Source: Bisporella sp. PMI_857 (Eukaryota > Ascomycota > Leotiomycetes > Helotiales > Helotiaceae). Taken from it: 64,000 nt of DNA. The notes beneath the pieces were generated by a model. That model saw only the letters and a program-made list of their open reading frames with translations. It did not search any database and was not told the DNA's origin. The stretch covers positions 1,116,001 through 1,180,000 of the forward strand of contig JAJSPD010000005.1 in assembly GCA_021307315.1 (NCBI GenBank), in the 5' to 3' direction. Below, in pieces: positions 38,429 through 46,827 of the stretch (positions are counted from its first letter, which is position 1; every line of letters starts with the position of its first letter). The translations under genes and the position numbers were made by a program.

Positions 38429-40156
38429 CTAGGCAATCTCTGGATTCCCATTTTTCACTGCTTCGACAAGCACATCCATGCCTCCAACTGAGGTGGCATC
38501 GCTTTCACCTTGGGGAGGTAGGCTGAGTTCTGTACTGGTGTATGTCATGTTGTCTACTGTCGTTTGGCTCTTGGCTGGGAGCTTTGTCAAGTTGTAGGGA
38601 ATTCGCAGGGACTTTTTCTGAATAACATCTGTAAACTCAAGCTGTAATTCTTTCATGACATTGACAAGTGAAAGAAACTGCCCCTGGTCTCCATTCGGGG
38701 GTGTGAATGGGAAAGCACAGCCAACGTGTATTGTAGAATGAGTTCCCTTCGTTGTGTATCTGGAGTGTTTGAGAAATCTCCAGCAGAGATAGCAGGAATC
38801 TTTGCTGCATCCAAAGTGGCTGTGGACATCATTGGGGGTCGATATCATAAACTTGTTTAAAAGCTGGAGTTCACAATGGAAGCTTCTAGGTATTAGTTCC
38901 CCCTTTTCCACCATTTTGGTTAACATTTTTTCGATTAAATTCCTATCCATACCGAAGGTTTTTGCCTGTTTCGAGGTATGTGTTTCCGATTTAACTAGAC
39001 CCTTCCACGATTTAACAGTTTCTAATAGGGCGTTCACAGGGAGCGGAGGTACGTCTGGCGGTATTGTGAAAACCAACTCTAGTTCCACGCCTGGGTGTTC
39101 CTTTTGAAACTGAATAAATTTATCGAACAAAGAACGTGGAGTTCTTAGAAGCTTCAGCCATTTAACAATTTTACGAAACCAATTGCTGACTTGGCTTGTT
39201 CTTCGAATAGTGTCCGGAACTCCCGCTCTCCTTTGAGACTGACTCTTTATCTCTCTCGATGCGACGACGCCTTCACCAGTAGATTTCCTATTGGCTTTTG
39301 GGTAAACAAATTCCCATGCAGCAGATTCACTGAAGCATATATAGTTGACAAAACTTTGTATTTTTTCCTCGTAGGAACCTTTACCGACTTCTATTTCTTT
39401 TAGGACACCCAAAATCTCGCATGTTTGTTTCCAGTCATGATTTGAGACCCCTAGCGGTTGTTTCGCGGACCCCAAACCATATTCTGGATAGAACCATGGC
39501 AGTACTGGAAGGAGCTGGTCATAATAGTAGCTTTCTCGTCGCATCCAAAACTTCAGCACGTCCTTCCAAATAGAATCACCCCTTTTGGGTAGGGACAGAT
39601 TTGTTCCACCAGTGCGGTTATACCAATCTACGATCTTGTCTCTTAGATCCAGATCTTGCAAGCTGTCAAATTTTTGTTCTCCACCATTCTTCGCAATATG
39701 TATAGTATACTTCTGAGTACTCGAAAATTGTAAGGCAGTGGCTGTGACATTCGCCGTAATTCCCTTTACGCGGGATATGTTATCCTCCATATTGTCAAAT
39801 CGACCACCAGCCTGTGGCAATCTTGAAGCCTTGTATCGTGCAAATATGAGAGCCAGTTGGTCGAGGAGCTGGCTATCGATTGGTCTCTTAGTTCGACCCT
39901 CGGGACTGTTGACAGCTGCTCCAACGGTCTGAGTAGACTCGTCATCCTTTAGTGTATAATACTTCGGCCTTACAGGATCCGTCTTGTCAAGGAAGTAGAG
40001 AGAAGTATAGAAGTTATCATGCTCTAGTTTAGATAGTCCGGGCTGGCTCCAGATGGACTCCAGGATGCCTGTCTTGATTATAGTTAATTTTTCGTTTGGA
40101 ATGTTCCGTGGTCTCCGGGGTCCAATTATTTTGTCCTCGGTGCTGGAAAGAGGCAT
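38429..40156 (-). CDS. OTT_1508-like deaminase, paralogue 1 (single exon)
   Basis: Predicted 575-residue protein starting at the ATG at 40154-40156. The same frame is open upstream to 40477, with another ATG at 40391-40393 that would add a hydrophobic leader. The N-terminal half is helical and unassigned, with QLLDQLALIFARYK and NVTATAL shared with the neighbouring paralogue. The C-terminal domain has the zinc-site pattern of the deaminase fold: HCELQLL (His427, Glu429) and GCSKDSCYLCW (Cys455, Cys458), followed by a conserved Thr-His (His473) and VGCAFPF. This matches the OTT_1508-like deaminase family (PF14441), named from an Orientia protein and expanded in fungi. The family is predicted to deaminate nucleic-acid bases or nucleotides; no substrate is established. 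It is intronless and divergent from paralogue 2 about 1 kb away. Confidence 0.85.
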   Translation of the reverse strand: MPLSSTEDKIIGPRRPRNIPNEKLTIIKTGILESIWSQPGLSKLEHDNFYTSLYFLDKTDPVRPKYYTLKDDESTQTVGAAVNSPEGRTKRPIDSQLLDQLALIFARYKASRLPQAGGRFDNMEDNISRVKGITANVTATALQFSSTQKYTIHIAKNGGEQKFDSLQDLDLRDKIVDWYNRTGGTNLSLPKRGDSIWKDVLKFWMRRESYYYDQLLPVLPWFYPEYGLGSAKQPLGVSNHDWKQTCEILGVLKEIEVGKGSYEEKIQSFVNYICFSESAAWEFVYPKANRKSTGEGVVASREIKSQSQRRAGVPDTIRRTSQVSNWFRKIVKWLKLLRTPRSLFDKFIQFQKEHPGVELELVFTIPPDVPPLPVNALLETVKSWKGLVKSETHTSKQAKTFGMDRNLIEKMLTKMVEKGELIPRSFHCELQLLNKFMISTPNDVHSHFGCSKDSCYLCWRFLKHSRYTTKGTHSTIHVGCAFPFTPPNGDQGQFLSLVNVMKELQLEFTDVIQKKSLRIPYNLTKLPAKSQTTVDNMTYTSTELSLPPQGESDATSVGGMDVLVEAVKNGNPEIA

Positions 40157-41124
40157 TATGAGTATCTTGGGTTGCTTGGATTTCTTAGAGTTCTTCGAAT
40201 TGCTGAATATTGTTTTGATAACTGGGTGAGACTCTATTGTGCTTATTACAGTGAACTGGAAAGTTAAAGTAGTGAAAAATGTGTTTTCTGGTTTCCAAAG
40301 CTGTCCATGGAAAGAGTGGATTGAAAAGAAGTTTCTGACAACTATCAAAGCTAACAAGAGGAGTTTTGTATTATAAAAAAATCGTCTCCACATACTAGTC
40401 GGCTGTTCTAGAAGATTTGTAGGCTTCAGAGTCTCGGCCTTACACAACCCTGGTCTCGGAATAGAGCTGTAAAGCAAAATTCTCTTGTATCGATTATAAT
40501 TAGATACATACGCGAAAAGGAAAATTTTTAATCATTCTTGGCTAGATGATACGTACATATTGAGTGAGGATGAGTATCATTTAGCGCCTCCAGCAGCCAC
40601 AGCTAAATCGTGCATAGATATACCTACCCTAAAAATTTATATACTACCCATATAACGAGAATCTCCATTCAGGTAGTCATTTTGTTAACCCTCGTTATAT
40701 TTTGCAAACCGAAAAAGTAATAACACTGTTTGAGAAGGTTAGGTGTGCCAGGTCATCGAAAGACATTGTTTGCTACCGCAAAGCGACACATTGAGTGGCT
40801 TTTAAAACAAACCAACAAGCTGCAGCTCGCTTCTACCAAAATCTATATTAAGCAAACTAGGAAACCGTTCTGCAAGCGAATGTATCTAACGTTTGTAAAC
40901 CAGTGTATCGGTCACTGGCTTGGTTACACAAGCTGGAAGCAGTTGCGATTGGCTTGAACTTACCCCTTCTGAGACAATTTGGAGTTACCCCTTGAAAAAT
41001 GGCAAGGCTGAGATGCGGTTGCTATATTTGGAGTCTTTATCGAGACAGTCGGAGAAGTAGTAGCTAGCTTTATAATCTTTAAGTAGAATAAGTATCTACT
41101 ATTTCTAAACGCCAAACACGCAAA
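40157..41124. promoter_or_regulatory. Shared divergent promoter region of the deaminase pair
   Basis: About 1 kb separates the starts of the two head-to-head deaminase genes. Both promoters must lie here or nearby. It is AT-rich; I see no clear operator, repeat or RNA gene. Part of it (up to 40477) is also open in frame with paralogue 1. Confidence 0.5.
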
Positions 41125-42948
41125 TTGAATATTAACATTTTGCTTCTTAAAATAATACATATTTGCATATCTCCCTCCTTCTTCACCTACAATGCCCTCA
41201 AAAAAACTGAACGTCGTAGGAAATCTGAAAAGCAGGGAAATGATGCTAATTATATTGGGCAAAGTCAAAGATTTGATAATGACATCAAATTCTATGCCTT
41301 TGCACATTACTTCGAGGACCACCACCCTGATCTTAATTGGACCAAATCGATCTCAGAGGACTGTAAGAATTCCAAGACTACCCAGGGACAACTACTTGAC
41401 CAAATCGCGCTTTTGTTTGCGCGAGCCAAGAATCTGTCAAAGGAGAAAATCGTGAGGGATAAATGTCCATCAAAGACCAGTCAAAATGTTACAGCAACAG
41501 CTATGATCGACATTGAAAAGCTAAAGGATGAAACAACTATTCCTATTTATATTGCCAAAAACGATGGGCCACAGTCATTTAGTGATACCAAGGACCAAGA
41601 ATTCGCTAATATCCTAGAGACTTGGTACAATAGCTTAGATGAGGACAACCTACCAAATCCACGTGAAGATGGCTTATGGAGGGAGATGCAAAACTTCTGG
41701 TTTTGGCGACATCAATATTACGTATTTGAGATTATGAAAGACTCAGAAGCGTTTTCTTCATTTAGTCCGCAAATGCCTATTCAGGTGCCTATCCATCAGC
41801 AGAAGCTCATCCGTGAGCAGATGCCTGTCCAGGTGTCTGACAGTATTTCTACCAATCCAATGCAAAGTTTAAGCGACAATGTCTTTACCCAAGAGCCCTT
41901 TGCAGCGGACTATAGCCACGTCAAAAAGCTCTACGGCAAGTTAACAGATATCTCAAAGGGAAAGGAGATGCCGGTACACAAAAACAGCTCCGTTCTCGAC
42001 GAGTTTATAGATTACATTTGCTTCGAAGACACAGACTCCTGGGGAGAAGCCAAATATTACCCGAAACTCCGGATGACGCCAGACGATAATGCTCCTGAAA
42101 ATCGGATGGAACTGCTCCGCAAACTGATCAAGCATTTCAAACTCCTCAAAACCGTTCTTGCTGTTTGGTTAGCGTTCCTGAACTTCCATTCTGAGCACCC
42201 AAAATTCAAAATATCTTTTAAATTCCTCCCAAAGCCAAGAATTGGTATTTCTGTTTCAGCGCAAGAGCTAGGGAGATTTTTAAACGATTGGAGCTGCCGA
42301 GTGAAACTTCCGGCCTTAAGAAACGCGCTCGAAGTTACTCGAAATGGAATTTACAACAGAACATTTCACACCAAATTTCATTGCGAACTGCAGCTTCTCT
42401 GGCTTTATGGTAAAGTTTCCTTTGACTCTGAGAAAGGTAAAACAAAGGTCTCCGAAGGTTTTACGTGGAATATATTTCCGTATATTGGTTGTAGCAAACT
42501 GTCTTGCTATATGTGCTGGAAGATCCTTCAGGAATTAGGGTTCTCGACTAGGAACACGCATGGCAAAATTCGGGCCGGCTGCGCATTTCCATTGCAGCTC
42601 GAGCCTGGAGACTCTGGTGAAAAAGTGAAAGAAGTCCTGCAGCATATAAGTGTTATAATGAGCGACAAGTTCGAACAACTTGAAGAAAATAAAGAAGAAA
42701 ATGCAGTTGAAAATTACAGAACCAACATTTCTCAAAGCGAAACAGTACCGAAAAACACCTGGGTAAATAAGCTTCGGTACCAGTTGATTCCTGATGCTTT
42801 TCAGCAAACTACTGGAGCTCTAGGCCTAGGACCTGCAGGCCTAGTTAACCAAGTTGATGGCTTCTCAAAGGTTAAGGGCATAGTTGGTGAAGATGAACTT
42901 CATTATCCTGATATTTTTGGGCTCCTCTCTGATGAATTGGAACAATAG
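41125..42948 (+). CDS. OTT_1508-like deaminase, paralogue 2 (single exon, start uncertain)
   Basis: An open frame of 607 codons ending with TAG at 42946-42948. Shared blocks with paralogue 1: QLLDQIALLFARAK, NVTATAM, IYIAKNDGP, FWFWRHQYY. The C-terminal deaminase domain has HCELQLL (His codon at 42379) and YIGCSKLSCYMCW (Cys codons at 42505 and 42514), then NTHGKIRAGCAFP. All predicted zinc ligands and the catalytic Glu are present. A short internal repeat of MPIQVP/MPVQV type lies around 41774-41835. Start problem: the frame begins without ATG, and the first in-frame Met is far downstream. The likely ATG at 41192-41194 is one frame off across the A7 run at 41200-41206, so either a single-base indel has disabled the start or the A-run length is misread. 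Function is inferred from the family only. Confidence 0.8.
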   Translation: MNINILLLKIIHICISPSFFTYNALKKTERRRKSEKQGNDANYIGQSQRFDNDIKFYAFAHYFEDHHPDLNWTKSISEDCKNSKTTQGQLLDQIALLFARAKNLSKEKIVRDKCPSKTSQNVTATAMIDIEKLKDETTIPIYIAKNDGPQSFSDTKDQEFANILETWYNSLDEDNLPNPREDGLWREMQNFWFWRHQYYVFEIMKDSEAFSSFSPQMPIQVPIHQQKLIREQMPVQVSDSISTNPMQSLSDNVFTQEPFAADYSHVKKLYGKLTDISKGKEMPVHKNSSVLDEFIDYICFEDTDSWGEAKYYPKLRMTPDDNAPENRMELLRKLIKHFKLLKTVLAVWLAFLNFHSEHPKFKISFKFLPKPRIGISVSAQELGRFLNDWSCRVKLPALRNALEVTRNGIYNRTFHTKFHCELQLLWLYGKVSFDSEKGKTKVSEGFTWNIFPYIGCSKLSCYMCWKILQELGFSTRNTHGKIRAGCAFPLQLEPGDSGEKVKEVLQHISVIMSDKFEQLEENKEENAVENYRTNISQSETVPKNTWVNKLRYQLIPDAFQQTTGALGLGPAGLVNQVDGFSKVKGIVGEDELHYPDIFGLLSDELEQ

Positions 42949-43990
42949 TTAGTTCCCTCTAGGATTATTTGATTAACCAAGGAGACTATATATCCAAGAA
43001 GTTTCTGTACAATTTGTTTTTTTAACTTTATGTTCTAAAGAATCTGGTTGTACAATAGTTTTGGTTCTAAGTGTTATATGACATAATGGTTTATCAACAC
43101 CCAAATCTCGAAGAATTTCTCCCTTGAGTAACCATAATTTGGTTAACATACCCTGTAAGGAGATCGATGCTAGTGTTTGCGAGCTTTAGTATTGGTTAAA
43201 TAATAACATCATTACAATCTCTTTGGGTATTGTAAAGCTTGATAGACAATGTGACGCAATTTGTAGTCTTTATATACCTTTGAATCATTTATGGATCGTC
43301 TAGAATTTTTAGGGCTCACCTTCTTGAATTTTGGTGCCAAATCATTTTAATAATCGTTTCAAATAATTCATAATAAGTATGAATTAGGTTATCTTGGGGA
43401 AATGTACTGCTTTTATTACCTACATTTGGAGTTGGGTACATGACCTTACGCAGCGGAAAGAAGGAGGACCCCGTAAAATAACCGGAAGTTAATACCACAC
43501 TGAACACCAAATTATACAAGCACTAAGACTAGCGCAGCTTTTATCCCTTTCGAACTATATACGGATATCTGTTGATAAATCTTAGCTTTGGTTAATTTTA
43601 TACATTTATAAGATATGGATGAAAAACATTCGGACTGGTTACTGATGAATGTGTCAATAAATGGTCCTGAATTGACCCTATAGTTATACACAGCGTGCCG
43701 GCATGGGCCACCTGGGAAGTTACATATTTGCACTTGGTACATAGCAATAGCATAAAGCCATTCAAACCAACCATACTGACCTTAACTGAACGATCAGGCT
43801 ATAAAACATCGACAACCTTTTTCGGGTTTGACAACTAGAATCAGCCATAGTACTTCGACATAATTTATTATTCATTTAGCTAATTCTCGTGTAATTATAA
43901 AGGCTGTTTTAGCTCGCTGGTTGACGGCTTTCAAGCGACCCAGTATGTAGGCTGCATGGCCATCTAAACTCAGGTTTCCGAAACCTAGAA
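42949..43990. other. AT-rich intergenic stretch, no gene seen
   Basis: Contains the 3' region of deaminase paralogue 2 and AT-rich DNA with short minus-strand frames lacking any motif. Confidence 0.5.
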
Positions 43991-44108
43991 AAGGGTCTTG
44001 CAGAATGTGGAAAACTGGGCATCCCGTCTGCTCTGCCATACATAAGCCTCAGATCGGTAGACTAGTAGTTGGGTGGGTGACCACCAGCGAATCCCTACTG
44101 TTTTATGT
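43991..44108 (+). pseudogene. 5S rRNA pseudogene
   Basis: A copy of fungal 5S rRNA. The internal promoter/loop segment at about 44064-44096 (agtagttgggtgggtgacca and following bases) is intact, and the preceding GTGGAAAAC...GGGC.TCCCGTC.GCTC.GCC pattern is recognisable. The middle has many substitutions, and the 5' end does not pair with the 3' end (ttttatgt), so helix I cannot form. Filamentous ascomycetes scatter single 5S genes, and degenerate copies are common. There is no T-run immediately after the expected 3' end; a T6 occurs about 10 bases further on. Confidence 0.8.
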
Positions 44109-44461
44109 TTTGAATTCCTTTTTTGGGGGGCGGGAAGGGAAGGGTGGCCTTCGGCGGCTCACATGAATAACATTAATCATTTTTGACAGGGCAGCGTTTC
44201 CACAGCACGGAAATTGATTTGCTTATCAAAGAAAATATACACCATCAGGTATCGCTCTAGAGTGCCTAGTCGAGGAATTTAGAAGAAAACAAGCTTTATT
44301 GTCTCTAATTAAAGTCATTGCAAGCTGTAAAAGCCGATAAAATATAATGCGAAGCGAGTAGCCTGGATATTCGAAGATCAATAGAAATTCAATATGGATT
44401 GATCACGCATCCTCTAAACCCGCTGCCGTTAAAATTAAGCTCCCTATACCCTCTACTCACC
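44109..44461. other. Short intergenic stretch upstream of the LPPE-type ORF
   Basis: AT-rich, holding the likely promoter of the gene at 44462. No further features seen. Confidence 0.4.
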
Positions 44462-45127
44462 ATGCATAAGAGCCGCAAACGCATTTGTCAGATTGTTTGG
44501 CGGAAAGGGGAATCTCTTAGTTTTGCAGTTTACTCGACAACATGCTTTTTCGACCTTCCACCCGAGTTCCGCGAACAGATCTCCAACCACACCCTAATTG
44601 TATCAAAGCTAATTACTGTCTCGCGTGTAGCAGTTCAGAAGCATCGATCTTGGCGAAGTGATACAAACCAAACAGCCATATCTCACGGATATATAGTGGA
44701 GGAAAGAGATCCAATTCTTTATGAGATAGCTACAAACCTCCTTTTTTGCCACCCAGCCATCGCTGTTGAGGCTGCTGCATGCTTTTACCAATCGAACACA
44801 TTTCATTTTGAGGGCGACAAGGTTTGGAATCCCCTTTACTTTTTTCTACAAAGTATTGGTGATTATAACCGGAGCCTTTTACGTAAGATAAGCGTTGAAG
44901 TTAAGATGTCTCAGCACCTTTCCCAAGACAGATATGGGACACGCATACTTTACTACTCAGACTTGCCCTTTGATATTGTCCACTCCTCTGCTAGAAATCC
45001 GCTTGCACGGGTCCAGTATCCTCGCCGCCAAACCTATCATGAATATGATCAATTATTCCAGTTTCTAGATCCCACGGTTCAGGCTTACTTTCGTCTTCTA
45101 GTCCAGATGGACCACCTATACTCTTGA
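44462..45127 (+). CDS. Fungal LPPE/F-box-like (DUF7730/2EXR-type) hypothetical protein
   Basis: Predicted 221-residue, single-exon protein. The chosen start at 44462-44464 is the first ATG and has a good ctcacc context; the frame is open a little further upstream without ATG. The sequence has the pattern of the large fungal 2EXR/DUF7730 group: FFDLPPEFREQI near the start, then NLLFCHPAIAVEAAACFYQS and NTFHF, followed by a WNPLYFFLQSIG...R segment. These proteins resemble F-box-like modules and occur in many copies in fungal accessory regions; their function is unknown. It lies at the right end of the AT-rich island and seems intact, although it could be a truncated family member since many relatives are longer. 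Confidence 0.65.
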   Translation: MHKSRKRICQIVWRKGESLSFAVYSTTCFFDLPPEFREQISNHTLIVSKLITVSRVAVQKHRSWRSDTNQTAISHGYIVEERDPILYEIATNLLFCHPAIAVEAAACFYQSNTFHFEGDKVWNPLYFFLQSIGDYNRSLLRKISVEVKMSQHLSQDRYGTRILYYSDLPFDIVHSSARNPLARVQYPRRQTYHEYDQLFQFLDPTVQAYFRLLVQMDHLYS

Positions 45128-46827
45128 ATTTAGACATGAAGGGTTGCGGAATCCCAGGAGCAAGATTGTGCCGGACTTACCAGACTTTGTCGAAAGCCTG
45201 CGACAAAAGTTCGCAGGGCGCGTAACGGCGCTGTGGAACGTGCTATGGTCTGAAGAGTTTCTTCGATAAGGAGAAAGACAAGATACCACAAAAGGGGTGG
45301 GGGATAGCCGAGACGAGAGAAGAAGAAATAATCTTTCTCCTTGGGCCCGTAGAAAGCCTCTAATATCACCATACCTTATGACGCATTCTATCCTACGCAG
45401 GACAGCGGTAGAGACAGTGCAATTACCACCGGAGTTGTGTGAATCTTGTTATATTCAACACCCACGGACTTCAGCGTTGATTTATCCATTCCCGTTGTAC
45501 GTCATTAGTATATATCGAGTATCATAGAACTAGAGATTATTTACAAGATTTGTAATTTGTTTAAGTTTGGAAGATGCGAGGTTGTCCTCGCCACGTTTCA
45601 GCTGCAACGAATATCATTGAGAACAGTTTGTGGGAAGAATCTTCAGATTATTTGTTCGTCTCTGAGAACACTGTCGAAAGCTTGTTGGAACTTGAAATGA
45701 TTAGCCACCCCACCGTCTTGGCCTCCAATCGCGTCACCATTGATGTCACCCTTCAAGTTTTACAACATTCTTGACGCTTTTATATGTAGTATAATTATAG
45801 TGGTAGTGATCACACCCTCGACTCAGTGTTACTGTTCAGACGAGCAATCGAGAGTGTGGTGACCTCGAAAACCAATAAGTCAATCCTCCTCCGTGTTAGC
45901 ACCACCTTCAGGTCTCATGGATTATTTGTTTACTCGCTAAGCTTTCCCACCCCCTGAGTACTAGCCCAATACAGGCTGCATGTCGTGGGTGGGAGATCCC
46001 CCACTACGATGTTAGTCAGATTGTTACCCAAGAATGTATGTAGGGCTTGCCTAGGTAGCTCACATTAAGATATTAGCTGGATAAGGCTTCTGAAAAGTTA
46101 AGACTTTTTTTCCCCCAAAGATAAGCCATTTCCCAATAGTTTCAGTTTCTTAAGAGTAATGACATGTTCAGTAATCTGATTCTTTAAACGGTCGCGGGCT
46201 CAGCTTGGGTCGCCCCTCCACTACCCAATCTTTTCACCCCTGTTAGTAATGACCTCAGTCGGCTGCTTTGTAATCCCAAAAAAAAAATACTACCCCGCCA
46301 TCGCAGGAAAACTTACATCTACACGGTTATCCTGATAATGAGGGGAATTCACCCGGCGACGGCTTCATAATTACTTCTTTTGGGTCATTAATTCTCAGCG
46401 CGTAATTGCCAAATATCAGTCGGCGGCAGGGTCAAGTCAATGACCCCCAAGATTGCGTGATTGAGGTTATTCACATACATGTGCATATCACTGGAAGTGG
46501 CTGCAATGTCAGGCAGATGATCAGGTAAGGCTGGGACATCCGAGTGGGGGTCATCTTTTCGAGATTGGAATTAGAAACGACCTTGAGACTTCCGGTCAGA
46601 AAGTTTTCTTTTCCTTATCTCAATTAGCAGAAGGGGAAATCCAGTTGAGAAACATCATCTCGTTCCCACCCAACACGAACGCTGTGCGACACGCCCATCG
46701 CGACCCGCGAGGCAAGCCCTGCATACACGCGCAGCCAGTCCCTTTCTTTCCTCGAATTAGCGATCCGGAGGGATTATCGCAACATTAGCCTGGCTCAGGA
46801 GGGATATCGCGAGATTGGTTATACGAT
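45128..46827. other. 1.7-kb intergenic stretch at the island's right edge
   Basis: An open frame at 45574-45774 (+) shares a short C-terminal segment with DNA at 28600-28680 and is probably a relic. From about 46.2 kb composition becomes more balanced, and the last 600 bp should hold the promoter of the glutathione gene. No RNA gene was found. Confidence 0.45.

Noticed and set aside
40391..40477. Taking the full 682-codon open frame as deaminase paralogue 1
   Set aside because: Its first codon is TTG, not ATG. The ATG at 40154-40156 gives a start comparable to paralogue 2; the ATG at 40391 remains possible and is noted as a finding.
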